Source: Shewanella violacea DSS12
GTDB lineage: Bacteria; Pseudomonadota; Gammaproteobacteria; Enterobacterales; Shewanellaceae
Direction of reading: 5' to 3'
Length of the DNA: 64,000 bases
Assembly (NCBI RefSeq): GCF_000091325.1
Contig: NC_014012.1
Coordinates: 1,736,001-1,800,000, forward strand
Below, piece by piece: positions 43,852 to 52,981 of the stretch; within the stretch, counting starts at the first letter, position 1; each line of letters opens with the position of its first letter. The notes under the pieces were generated by a model. It did not search any database and was not told the DNA's origin. It saw only the letters and a program-made list of their open reading frames with translations. The translations under genes and the position numbers were made by a program.

Positions 43852-45147
43852 ATGACCCAAGAACTCTCTTCACAAGCTAAGCCTGAAACGACCTTCGAAC
43901 AACTTGGGTTAATCCCGGAACTGCTAAAACGTTTAACCTTACTCGAGTATCTCAATCCCACTTTAGTCCAAGGGAAAGCGATTCCAGCCGTTTTATTGGG
44001 TAGAGATCTACTGGCTGGCGCTATTACAGGCTCAGGTAAAACAGCAGCTTTTGCTTTGCCTATGCTGCAGAAACTAGCGAAAAGTAGCGCTAAGGTTTCT
44101 AAAGGAAATCAAGTCTGTGGACTTGTTTTAGTGCCGACCCGAGAACTTGCTCAACAGGTTGCTGATAGCTTTAAGAGCTACGGACAATTGATTAAGCCAA
44201 GATTGAAAATAGAGGCTGTATTTGGTGGCGTGTCGGCTAATACCCAAATGTTAGCCATGAGAGGGGGCGCTGATGTTCTGGTTGCGACTCCTGGTCGATT
44301 ACTCGATCTTATTTCGAGTAACGCCATTAAGCTTGATGATGTGAAAACATTAGTGCTTGATGAAGCCGATCGCATGTTGAGCCTAGGTTTCACCGAAGAG
44401 TTAAATCAAGTGCTTGCCTTGCTGCCTAAGCATAAGCAGACCTTGCTGTTTTCAGCTACATTTCCCGAAGAGGTTAAAACCCTTACCGATAAGTTATTAT
44501 CGTCGCCGGTCGAAATTCAAATTCAGAGTGAAGAGCAATCTACACTTAAACAACAGGTCTATACGGTTAATCGTACTCGTAAGACAGCCCTGTTGGCCCA
44601 CCTGATTAAAGAGAATAACTGGCGTCAGGTGTTAGTGTTTGCCAGTGCAAAAAACACCTGTAATCGTCTTGAGCAGAAGTTGGCCAAGGCTGGGATTGCG
44701 GCGCAAATATTTCACAGTGATAAGTCTCAGGGTGCAAGAACTAAGGTACTAGAGGCGTTTAAAAATGGTGAGACTCATGTGTTAATCGCCACCGATATCG
44801 CTGCTCGAGGCATAGATATCGAAAAATTACCTGTGGTCATTAACTATGAGCTGCCCAGAAGCCCAGTTGACTATATGCATCGTATTGGCCGGAGTGGTCG
44901 TGCAGGTGAAGCAGGCTTGGCCTTGTCACTCATATCTCATGATGAATATCAGCATTTTAAGCTCATCGAGAAGAAAAATAAAATCAAGTTAGACCGTGAA
45001 CAAGTCGAAGGTTTCGAAGCCGATGATGAGGCGCCCTTAGATTGTCCTTCAAGAGAGATTAAATCTATGGCTGCTCCCGAGGGAATGGGTAAGAAAAAAC
45101 GTAAGAAGTTGCCTAAAGCGAATACCGAATTCTGGACCAAGAAATAG
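43852..45147 (+). CDS. DEAD-box RNA helicase (RhlE/SrmB-like)
   Basis: 431 residues. Q-motif region TFEQLGLIPELL, Walker A AITGSGKT, PTRELAQQ, GG, TPGR, DEAD, SAT, and C-terminal ATDIAARGID and HRIGRSGRAG: the full helicase set. The C-terminus is short and very basic (KKKRKKLPK), a likely RNA-binding tail. It should remodel RNA or ribosome precursors; the exact subfamily is not clear from reading alone. Confidence 0.9.
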   Translation: MTQELSSQAKPETTFEQLGLIPELLKRLTLLEYLNPTLVQGKAIPAVLLGRDLLAGAITGSGKTAAFALPMLQKLAKSSAKVSKGNQVCGLVLVPTRELAQQVADSFKSYGQLIKPRLKIEAVFGGVSANTQMLAMRGGADVLVATPGRLLDLISSNAIKLDDVKTLVLDEADRMLSLGFTEELNQVLALLPKHKQTLLFSATFPEEVKTLTDKLLSSPVEIQIQSEEQSTLKQQVYTVNRTRKTALLAHLIKENNWRQVLVFASAKNTCNRLEQKLAKAGIAAQIFHSDKSQGARTKVLEAFKNGETHVLIATDIAARGIDIEKLPVVINYELPRSPVDYMHRIGRSGRAGEAGLALSLISHDEYQHFKLIEKKNKIKLDREQVEGFEADDEAPLDCPSREIKSMAAPEGMGKKKRKKLPKANTEFWTKK

Positions 45148-45260
45148 CCGTGTTAATGGCTAGCTAATATAATTATATATTTGACGGTACTGGTTACTGC
45201 TATGATTTTTTTAGCATAAGTACCGTTTATTCCAATATAAATAAGAGTGGTATAAAGGTT

Positions 45261-45731
45261 ATGCAGCATCTATTTTGGTTAATTGAAGACAAAATTGCTG
45301 GACGCAGTGGGCCTAACAAGGAAGCTTGGGATTTAAAGGAAATAAAGAGTTCGGGTATTGGTGCTGTCCTGTCTGTTAATGGCGGAGAAGAATGTGACCC
45401 CCAAGCTTTTATCGACGCTGACTTATCTTATGCTTGTATTCCATTTTCAAGCAACATCCCTCCAAAGGAAGAAGATTTGGCTCTGTGTGTTGAGCAACTA
45501 CCTAAGGCGTTAACCTTCATTCGTGACTGCGAAGAAAAAAACCTCCCTGTATTAATTCATTGTCGTTCTGGAAAAGACAGAACGGCGTTGATTATGGCTT
45601 ATTACTTGATGGAAAACGGTGCAGCTCCCTTACATGCCGTCAGTCAGGTTCGTGCCGTCAGAGATATCGCCTTTAGCGCAGAGGGATGGGATCAATTTGC
45701 CTTCGATGTGCTCTATGCATTACAGGATTAA
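45261..45731 (+). CDS. Dual-specificity/tyrosine phosphatase-like protein
   Basis: 156 residues, a small cytoplasmic protein. The P-loop HCRSGKDRT (HCx5R) is intact, with the general-acid Asp region DLSYACIPFSSNIPP before it. This fits the cysteine phosphatase superfamily, close to bacterial dual-specificity types. Its substrate is unknown. The 3' third of the gene has been copied in tandem five times just downstream, which is the main oddity here. Confidence 0.85.
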   Translation: MQHLFWLIEDKIAGRSGPNKEAWDLKEIKSSGIGAVLSVNGGEECDPQAFIDADLSYACIPFSSNIPPKEEDLALCVEQLPKALTFIRDCEEKNLPVLIHCRSGKDRTALIMAYYLMENGAAPLHAVSQVRAVRDIAFSAEGWDQFAFDVLYALQD

Positions 45732-46382
45732 GTAAAAGGGTGCCGCTCCCTTACATGTTGTTAATCTGAGTCAGGTTGGTGCCGTCAGAGATATCGCCTT
45801 GAGCGCAGAGGGATGGGATCAGTTTGCCTTTGATGTGCTCTATGCATTACAGGATTAAGTAAAACGGTGCCGCTCCCTTACATGTTGTTAATCTGAGTCA
45901 GGTTGGTGCCGTCAGAGATATCGCCTTTAGCGCAGAGGGGTGGGATCAATTTGCCTTTGATGTGCTTTATGCATTACAGGATTAAGTAATAAATCAGCCG
46001 GAAAAGACAGAACTGTGCCGCTCCCTTACATGTTGTTAATCTGAGTCAGGTTGCTGCCGTCAGAGATATCGCCTTTAGCGCAGAGGGATGGGAACAATTT
46101 GCCTTTGATGTGCTTTATGCATTACAGGATTAAATAATAAATCAGCCGGAAAAGACAGAAGGGCGTAGCTCTCTTACATGTCATCAGAGATATCGCCTTT
46201 AGCGCAGAAGTATGGACTTAGTTTATCTTGGATGTGCTCTATGCATTACAGGATTAAATAATAAATCAGCCGGAAAAGACAGAAGGGCGTAGCTCTCTTA
46301 CATGTCATCAGAGATATCGCCTTTAGTGCAGAGGTATTGGGCTCAGTTTATCTTGGATGTGCTCTATGCATTACAGGATTAA
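45732..46382 (+). repeat. Five decaying tandem copies of the phosphatase 3' end
   Basis: Units 45732-45858, 45859-45985, 45986-46133, 46134-46257 and 46258-46382 (127, 127, 148, 124 and 125 bases). Each ends in the same TGCATTACAGGATTAA as the gene, and each contains matches to GAGATATCGCCTTTAG from its last third. Units 3-5 also start with a fragment of the P-loop region (CCGGAAAAGACAGAA). Units 1-3 resemble the gene most; units 4 and 5 share their own deletion and are nearest to each other. None keeps an open phosphatase frame. Confidence 0.92.
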
Positions 46383-46991
46383 ATAATAAACCTGTGAGTA
46401 GAGCTACAGGAACTAGGATTGTCTGAGATATACCCTATTGAGGCTAGTATCAGTGTTATTTTCTGTTGTCTGCTTGTTGCCTGTCAGTCGTTGCGCTCTA
46501 GAGTTAGTCGATAAAAAGTAAATTATAGTCTTAATTCTATAGTCTTATTCTATAGACGATTTCACATTCAATATGTGTCACACCTCCTATACAAGCCCTT
46601 CAAATCTAAGCCCTTCAAGCAGGCGTTATCAAGCGGATTATCGAATTAGATGGCTATATTTCTAGGTCAGTCTTAATCAGGCCTGACAATAGGAGTACCG
46701 ATCACCATAATGAATTTTGAGTAATGCGGACTCTGATAGTTATCTGGTAGTTATATGGTAGTTATCTGGAATATTATTCAGGCTAGCCAATCCGGTGTAA
46801 TAGCCAAAAGGCTCCATTGAGACTGAGGAGCTTATCGTCACGGCGAACCCATGACGTGTTTTCTGCGAAATAGGGGCTTGATAACAGTGTTTTCCTTCGA
46901 ATCTCAGCTTTATGGGGGGATTTTGCTTGGTGCCATCCCTTTTACACTATGATAGATTAGACTTAATCCATAAATTTATTTTCAATTCGGT
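46383..46991. other. 609-base gap before cheV
   Basis: Contains a three-copy 11-base repeat of TAGTTATCTGG (46737-46770, middle copy TAGTTATATGG). No gene or clear promoter was recognised. Confidence 0.5.
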
Positions 46992-47894
46992 ATGCTAATG
47001 AAGAGTAAAGCCAGTCAATCACAAGGCTTATTGCTTTTTCGTCTATCACAGACACAACTTTTTGCGCTTGGTACACTTAAAATCCGCGAACTTGTCCCCT
47101 ATACACCCCTGAGTGCAATTCCTCACTCTCATCCAACTATCATGGGTGCTGCTACTATCAGAGGAAATACCATACCGGTTATCGATATGGCGTCCGCTGT
47201 TGGTTACGCCCCCATAACCCAAGAGGAATTGTCGAAAAGTTATATTATTATCACTGACTGTCAGCGTATGGTCATAGGTTTTCTCGTACGCGGCATAGAT
47301 AAGATCATTGAATGTAATTGGCGAGATATCGAGTCTCCTCCAAATAACTTAGGCAAAAATGCTTATTTAACTGGGGTGACTAAGTTCGACAATCAGTTAG
47401 TTCAATTACTCGATGTCGAGCTACTGCTTTCTAAAGTATTTCCTGCTAGCCCAGAAACTACTCGAGCCATTTTAACCGATGTTCAACGTGAGAAGCTTAA
47501 GCCTCTCAATATCTTGTTGGTTGATGACTCTCATGTTGCGCGTAAACAATTATCCGATGCACTCGACAGTATCAATATTCCCTATCAGGTAACGTCTGAT
47601 GGGCGAGATGCCTTAGCTATCATGGAGCAGGCCGCGAATGATGGTAAGCCAATACAGCTGTTAGTGAGTGATATTGAGATGCCTGGTTTAGATGGATATG
47701 AGCTGGCATTTGAAGTGAAAAATACGCCAGCTTTAGCTCAAGCCTACATCATACTGCACACTTCATTGTCCAGCGAAATTAGTGTGAGCCAAGCTCATCA
47801 AGTTGGTGCTAACGAAGCCTTAACAAAATTTGATGCCCATGAGTTGATAAGTGCCATGCTACGAGGCGCTGAACAACAAAATGCTAATGTATAG
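46992..47894 (+). CDS. cheV: CheV-type chemotaxis coupling protein
   Basis: 300 residues. CheW-like domain (about 10-160, LFALGTLKIRELVPYTPLS and GNTIPVIDMASAVG) joined to a receiver domain (about 172-295) with DD pair in LLVDDSHVARK, phosphoacceptor Asp in VSDIEMPGLDGYE and Thr/Lys later (LHTSLSS, LTKFD). CheV couples chemoreceptors to CheA and adapts through phosphorylation. It is not next to other che genes here, as is common for cheV in this group. Confidence 0.92.
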   Translation: MLMKSKASQSQGLLLFRLSQTQLFALGTLKIRELVPYTPLSAIPHSHPTIMGAATIRGNTIPVIDMASAVGYAPITQEELSKSYIIITDCQRMVIGFLVRGIDKIIECNWRDIESPPNNLGKNAYLTGVTKFDNQLVQLLDVELLLSKVFPASPETTRAILTDVQREKLKPLNILLVDDSHVARKQLSDALDSINIPYQVTSDGRDALAIMEQAANDGKPIQLLVSDIEMPGLDGYELAFEVKNTPALAQAYIILHTSLSSEISVSQAHQVGANEALTKFDAHELISAMLRGAEQQNANV

Positions 47895-48082
47895 TGTTCT
47901 GTTATTATTATGCTGCCATAGGGTAATATAGTCGTCGGTTTATACTGTATTACTAGACATGAGATGGCCGTTTAGATACAACCCTCGGGAAGGAAGAGCA
48001 ATCAGGTAAGGTTAAGGTTTGTTAAATCTATGCGCCCTGATTGTGCATAAGCAATAAAATATAATAATAGACAGGTCTACCA

Positions 48083-49315
48083 ATGAAAGAAAATCGCTCT
48101 CTGTTAGCTAGAATTGTTAACGGCAGCTTAGTGCTGCAAATTTTATTTGGAATTATCGCCGGTATTTTAGTGGCGACATTCTCAGAAAGTGCCGCCCATA
48201 GTGTCGCCTTTTTAGGTGGTCTCTTCGTCGGTGCATTGAAAGCTATCGCACCAATCTTAGTCTTTATTTTAGTGGCAGCTTCTATTGCCAACCAGAAGAA
48301 AAATGCTAAAACGAATATGAAACCCATTGTGGTTTTGTATCTTTTGGGTACGTTTACCGCTGCACTTACGGCCGTATTTATGAGCTTCGCTTTTCCAACG
48401 ACACTTGTGTTGGCCGCGGGTGTTCAGGGTGCGACCCCACCTGAAGGTATTGGTGAGGTTATCCATACTCTGCTGTTTAAGGTTGTAGATAACCCAGTCA
48501 ATGCTTTAATCACAGGAAATTACATCGGTATCTTGGCCTGGGGCGTAGGTCTTGGCCTAGCACTGCATCACGCCAGTGATTCGACTAAGCAAGTCTTTGC
48601 CGATGTGAGCCATGGTATCTCCGAGATGGTACGTTTCATCATTCGCTTAGCTCCTATCGGTATTTTTGGACTGGTAGCGGCGACATTTGCTGAAACAGGA
48701 TTATCTGCGATGGCTGGTTATGCCCAGTTGTTAGCAGTATTACTTGGCTCTATGGCGATTATCGCATTGGTGGTTAACCCCATCATAGTGTTTATCAAGA
48801 TCCGTCGTAACCCATATCCGCTAGTACTGACTTGCTTACGAGAGAGTGGTGTTACCGCCTTTTTCACCCGTTCCAGTGCGGCCAACATTCCGGTTAACAT
48901 GGCGCTGTGTGAGAAGTTAAAGCTCCATGAAGATACTTACTCAGTATCAATTCCCTTAGGTGCCACCATCAACATGGGCGGCGCTGCTATTACTATCACA
49001 GTACTAACCTTAGCAGCGGTTCATACCATGGGTATTCAGGTTGATATATTGACTGCCATTCTTTTGAGTGTGGTAGCAGCGGTTTCAGCCTGTGGGGCAT
49101 CCGGTGTGGCTGGCGGCTCTTTACTGCTTATTCCATTGGCGTGTAGCCTATTTGGTATTTCCAATGATGTGGCCATGCAGGTCGTTGCAGTAGGCTTTAT
49201 AATCGGTGTTATTCAGGATTCTGCAGAGACGGGCTTGAATAGCTCTACCGATGTGATCTTCACCGCTGCAGCTTGTGAAGCTGCCGACATGAAACAGAAA
49301 AAATTGGCTGAATAA
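48083..49315 (+). CDS. sstT: Serine/threonine:Na+ symporter
   Basis: 410 residues, the standard SstT length, with about eight membrane segments and re-entrant loops of the DAACS family. Diagnostic blocks are [40 protein letters not shown] and [21 protein letters not shown]. It imports serine and threonine with sodium. The gene ends in a strong terminator that overlaps the opposite gene. Confidence 0.95.
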   Translation: MKENRSLLARIVNGSLVLQILFGIIAGILVATFSESAAHSVAFLGGLFVGALKAIAPILVFILVAASIANQKKNAKTNMKPIVVLYLLGTFTAALTAVFMSFAFPTTLVLAAGVQGATPPEGIGEVIHTLLFKVVDNPVNALITGNYIGILAWGVGLGLALHHASDSTKQVFADVSHGISEMVRFIIRLAPIGIFGLVAATFAETGLSAMAGYAQLLAVLLGSMAIIALVVNPIIVFIKIRRNPYPLVLTCLRESGVTAFFTRSSAANIPVNMALCEKLKLHEDTYSVSIPLGATINMGGAAITITVLTLAAVHTMGIQVDILTAILLSVVAAVSACGASGVAGGSLLLIPLACSLFGISNDVAMQVVAVGFIIGVIQDSAETGLNSSTDVIFTAAACEAADMKQKKLAE

Positions 49316-49336
49316 TCTGTTCAATCAGATTGAAGT

Positions 49337-50131
49337 TTAATTATCGAAAGCTCCCGGGTTCACCAACCCGGGAGCTTTTTTGTTATCGTCGGTATTATTT
49401 TCGCTAGCATGGTTAATATCATTCTCTTGATAGAAAACCAGTAGCTCAACCAGGCGATCCCTTTGCCTAGGTAATTGTTGTGCCTGACTAAAAGACACCC
49501 GCTCGCCGTGATAAATCACCAGTAATTCTTTAGGCTTGATAGCTAAGCGCTGTAAACATTGGCTAATGGCCTGTGATCGGCGATGGCTCAAGGATTTATT
49601 GTATTCCTGGGAGCCAGTTTCATCGGCATAAGCGTGTAGCTCTATCCTGTCAGGATTTGACTTGAACTGGCTTAACCAAACAGTTAGGCGCTGTGTTTCA
49701 CTGATGTTTAGTTGATCTTGGTCTAAGTCGAAAAATAGCTGTAAGCGTTTTAAATAGGGACTCGGCTGCAGCTCTGGTTTGCTCTGTGTCGATTTAGCTG
49801 AAAAATCATATTCATGGGCACTTGGTTCAGTCATATAGAAGGTCAGCCTAGTAGGTATGGTCGGGATGCGTAGGCTCTGAAGCTGGACGAACTGATGTTT
49901 GTACAATGGCACCGCGATTATCTGATTGCTGGTAGGGGCGCCGTGCCAAAGCCAGACTCGTAGGGGGGAATTACCAATATAACGACCATCTTTGTAAATG
50001 GCTGCCTTGGTTGGTTTGGTCTCTATGGTGAGCAGTTTGCTTTCGCTGCCTTTGGGAACCTCTCTAGAACCTATTGAGCCACAGGCTGTAACTAGCATGA
50101 GTATCACCATGAGTATTGGCTGATATTTCAT
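49337..50131 (-). CDS. PEGA/OmpA-domain lipoprotein of the polysaccharide operon
   Basis: 264 residues. Lipoprotein signal with lipobox LVTAC (Cys17). A PEGA-like domain (about 30-80, TIETKPTKAAIYKDGRYIG) precedes an OmpA C-terminal peptidoglycan-binding domain (about 130-245, IELHAYADETGSQEYNKSLS then HRRSQAISQCL). It is probably an outer-membrane or periplasmic lipoprotein that touches peptidoglycan. As last gene of the operon it overlaps the glycosyltransferase gene before it by four bases. Its 3' end doubles as the sstT terminator. Confidence 0.85.
   Translation of the reverse strand: MKYQPILMVILMLVTACGSIGSREVPKGSESKLLTIETKPTKAAIYKDGRYIGNSPLRVWLWHGAPTSNQIIAVPLYKHQFVQLQSLRIPTIPTRLTFYMTEPSAHEYDFSAKSTQSKPELQPSPYLKRLQLFFDLDQDQLNISETQRLTVWLSQFKSNPDRIELHAYADETGSQEYNKSLSHRRSQAISQCLQRLAIKPKELLVIYHGERVSFSQAQQLPRQRDRLVELLVFYQENDINHASENNTDDNKKAPGLVNPGAFDN
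49348..49382 (+). terminator. sstT terminator, inside the facing gene's coding sequence
   Basis: Perfect 14-bp arms AAAGCTCCCGGGTT and AACCCGGGAGCTTT with a CACC loop and a T-run on the plus strand. The stem lies within the last codons of the minus-strand lipoprotein gene (KKAPGLVNPGAFDN). Confidence 0.92.
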
Positions 50132-51360
50132 GATGCTATTTCATCATAAAGTCTAGTTAGACGCTTAGTGATGGCTTGCCATGAATAGTTTTTGACCGCT
50201 TTTAGGGCACGTTTTTGGATGTAGTGATAGAGTTCCTTGTCTTGTAAGATCTGGTTCATTTTCTGGTGAAGACAGTCCTCAGACTCGACGTCAAAAAACA
50301 GCCCGTTTTCACCATCTTTTACGAAGGAAGGCAAGCCTCCTACATTGCCACAAAGGGCCGGTGTGCCAGATGCCCAAGCCTCTAGTATCACAATGCCGAA
50401 GGGTTCATAGAGGCTAGGTAATACAAACAGTTCGGCGGCGGCATAGGCATTGGCTAAACTAGGGTCATCAAATTTAACATTGGTGATAAAGCTGACTGCT
50501 TGCTCTAGCCCTTGCTCCTTGGTTAACCTCTGCAGACGCTCAAAGTAGTCTCGATCATAGATAACCCCAATGAAAACCAGTTTTAATTGGGGAGAGTGCT
50601 GGTGTGCTTTGGTGAACGCCTTAAGTAATGTGATCTGGTTTTTTTGCGGGGTGAAGCTACTGACGCACAAGATTATCTTGTCGGTTTCCATGAAATTGTA
50701 TTTGCTGATAAATGCGGATGCGTCACCGGAGGAAAATCTTTGCTGATCGACGCCATTGGGCAGATAGACCACCTTTTTTTGGGGATATTTCTTCGCTATC
50801 TTTTCCCGTTCATTTTCTCCAACGCAAATAACCGCATCTGCGCCTTCGATCACCTTAGTGCTTTGTACTAAGAGGTCGAAGGGTTTACCCCAGTTAAAAC
50901 TGCCTTTTAGGGGCTGCATCATATCGTCAAGTTGCTCTTTGGGCAGGGCTAAATATCCGCCATGAATGCTGACGACGTAGGGGATACCTTTTATCCGTGC
51001 AGCTATGCGCGCCAAGGCTCCCAGTCGGCCCATGGTATGTAGGTGGATAACGCGGATATTTTTACTGAAGAGAAGGTAAAAAAACAAGGGGAGTGAGAAC
51101 ATGTTTCCACCACGCTTGTCGAGCAAGAGTCGATGCTTCTTTGATAGCCCCAAACGAGTGTAGCTATAGTCAAAACGTTTGACCGGAATGCCGAAAATAC
51201 ATTCTTGTTTATTGTCGGATAATGCCAAAGTGGTTACATTTTCAAGCTGATAGCCACTAGCCTTGAGCCAATGTGCGGTTTCAGTTATCACAGTTTCTGT
51301 GCCGCCCCATTCATCTTTTACAAATCTGCGGGGTATATTGATAATGGTCTCTTTAGTCAT
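50128..51360 (-). CDS. GT4 glycosyltransferase (paralogue of the one at the window edge)
   Basis: 410 residues. GT4 fold with an N-terminal acceptor half and donor-binding C-terminal half: YLPNGVDQQRF, LCVSSFTPQKNQ and the E-x7-E motif EPFGIVILEAW. The region SIHGGYLALPKEQLDDMMQ and the RFDYSYTRLGL block resemble the glycosyltransferase at 62894-64000, indicating a duplication within the locus. Adds a sugar to the lipid-linked repeat unit in the cytoplasm; sugar unknown. An 85-base gap before it holds a perfect 9-bp hairpin (51397-51417). Confidence 0.85.
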   Translation of the reverse strand: MTKETIINIPRRFVKDEWGGTETVITETAHWLKASGYQLENVTTLALSDNKQECIFGIPVKRFDYSYTRLGLSKKHRLLLDKRGGNMFSLPLFFYLLFSKNIRVIHLHTMGRLGALARIAARIKGIPYVVSIHGGYLALPKEQLDDMMQPLKGSFNWGKPFDLLVQSTKVIEGADAVICVGENEREKIAKKYPQKKVVYLPNGVDQQRFSSGDASAFISKYNFMETDKIILCVSSFTPQKNQITLLKAFTKAHQHSPQLKLVFIGVIYDRDYFERLQRLTKEQGLEQAVSFITNVKFDDPSLANAYAAAELFVLPSLYEPFGIVILEAWASGTPALCGNVGGLPSFVKDGENGLFFDVESEDCLHQKMNQILQDKELYHYIQKRALKAVKNYSWQAITKRLTRLYDEIAS

Positions 51361-51445
51361 ATCCCTTCTCCCAAAAACTCTATGTTAAATATCACTTATC
51401 TAACAGCTTGTTAGATACTAAATACTAGTCATCTAATGGCTCTTT

Positions 51446-52981
51446 TTACAGTTTCAGTTGCCTGTTGTGTTTTATCGACTTTAAAAGGTGCTTTAAATGA
51501 TGGCGCTCACTGGCGGATAGATAAAAATGGTAGGCTGAAAATAGTGCCGGGATCACGCTGAGCACACTAATAGCAAGGATCTGCAGCAGTGAGTTATATC
51601 CCTGTGACACTTGCTCAAGCAATAGCAATCCAGAGGCGAATGGTAGGCCAATAGTAAGGCCTGTGATTAGGAGTGGTTTGTAGGCTTGCCACTTGGATGT
51701 TTGAGTAAATTTACTTGCCATGGGAATACTGACGAAGATGGCTAACACTAGATTGGGAATTAAGGTACCCAGAGCGACCCCTAAGATGCCAAGTGTCTGT
51801 ATCAAGAGGCAGCTTAATATCAGGTTTGCAATACACTCAACCACGCCTATCCACATTAACGGTTTTTGATAGCCACACATGAGTAAGATTTGATTGGTGG
51901 TATTGCGGTAAATTACCTGGATGGCAATATTAATCAATAGGATCCGGGCACACCAAAGGGTTTGCTGGTTATCAAGTTCGAGCCAGATCCGCAGCAGATC
52001 TTCGACAAAAAACAATGAAGGCACTATGAGTAGTACTACGATAAGACAGACGAAGCGTTGGCTACCCAGCAAGAGTTGCCTCAATGCCTGTTTATCTTGT
52101 TGTGCGTTTAACCTCGAAGACATAGGGGCAAGCAGGTCATGGATCTGGGAGCAGAGTAAGCGGAATATCTCGGCTAAGCGGGTAGTCACGTGGTAATAAG
52201 CCACCAAGCCGACTCCAGCTAAGGCTGATATTACAATTTGGTCGGTTCTGAAAACAATCAGATTGCTAATGGTGATCACATAAGCGCAGAGCGAGAAGCT
52301 CATCAATTCAACCATCTTTTTCGGGCTGTATAAACGCCAGGAGAGACGCAGAAGCGGTAAAGCGCGCTTAGTGGCGATATACATGGCAATATTCGCCAAG
52401 CATTGACTGGTGACGGCAATAACGGCCAGCACTCGTATATCAGCATTCACTCTGAGGGCTATCACTAGGGCTATACAGTTTGCTATGTCTCTGAGAACCT
52501 CTATACGATTTCGCACCTGAATACATAGGGCGCCGCGTAACACTTCCATAAATATGCCGAAAGGAAAGAGCAATCCGGTACCTATGCCAAAAAACAAAAA
52601 ACATTGGGTATATAAGACTTGTTGATCCGGCTCAAACACAAAAATCACATGAAGAAATGGGGCACTGAGACAGGTAAGTAACACGATGACAAAGCCTAAT
52701 AAGAAATAAGTACCAAATAATGTGGATGCCGTGCGGTTATAGCTATCCCAGTCCTGATGCTCTAAAACTTCACTGGTCTTCTTCTGTAATGCGATGCCAA
52801 AGCCTAGATCCAGCAGCACAGAGTAACCAAATATTGACCAGAGTAAGGCCCAGAATCCATAGGACTCCTTGGGTAACAGCAGAAACATCTCCCGGGTCAG
52901 GTAGATCATCACCACAAACTTGATGATAGTGGCCAAGTAGTTTGAGATGGTTAACTTAATTATTTGTTTGGAGCGAGACAT
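51446..52981 (-). CDS. Wzx-type oligosaccharide flippase
   Basis: 511 residues, about twelve to fourteen membrane segments over the whole length. The start KQIIKLTISNYLATIIKFVV and the block RTDQIVISALAGVGLVAYYH fit the polysaccharide transport (PST/MATE-like) flippase family. It flips the lipid-linked repeat unit to the periplasmic face for Wzy. Overlaps the preceding GT4 gene by 22 bases. Confidence 0.85.
   Translation of the reverse strand: MSRSKQIIKLTISNYLATIIKFVVMIYLTREMFLLLPKESYGFWALLWSIFGYSVLLDLGFGIALQKKTSEVLEHQDWDSYNRTASTLFGTYFLLGFVIVLLTCLSAPFLHVIFVFEPDQQVLYTQCFLFFGIGTGLLFPFGIFMEVLRGALCIQVRNRIEVLRDIANCIALVIALRVNADIRVLAVIAVTSQCLANIAMYIATKRALPLLRLSWRLYSPKKMVELMSFSLCAYVITISNLIVFRTDQIVISALAGVGLVAYYHVTTRLAEIFRLLCSQIHDLLAPMSSRLNAQQDKQALRQLLLGSQRFVCLIVVLLIVPSLFFVEDLLRIWLELDNQQTLWCARILLINIAIQVIYRNTTNQILLMCGYQKPLMWIGVVECIANLILSCLLIQTLGILGVALGTLIPNLVLAIFVSIPMASKFTQTSKWQAYKPLLITGLTIGLPFASGLLLLEQVSQGYNSLLQILAISVLSVIPALFSAYHFYLSASERHHLKHLLKSIKHNRQLKL

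Noticed and set aside
45732..46382. Tandem repeats considered as CRISPR or a diversity-generating template
   Set aside because: The units are direct homologues of the adjacent gene's 3' end with no unique spacers, and no reverse transcriptase or cas gene is present in the window.
51397..51417. Perfect 9-bp hairpin TATCTAACA-GCT-TGTTAGATA as a terminator within the polysaccharide operon
   Set aside because: No T-run follows on the minus strand and the downstream genes clearly belong to the operon; more likely an RNA-processing stem.
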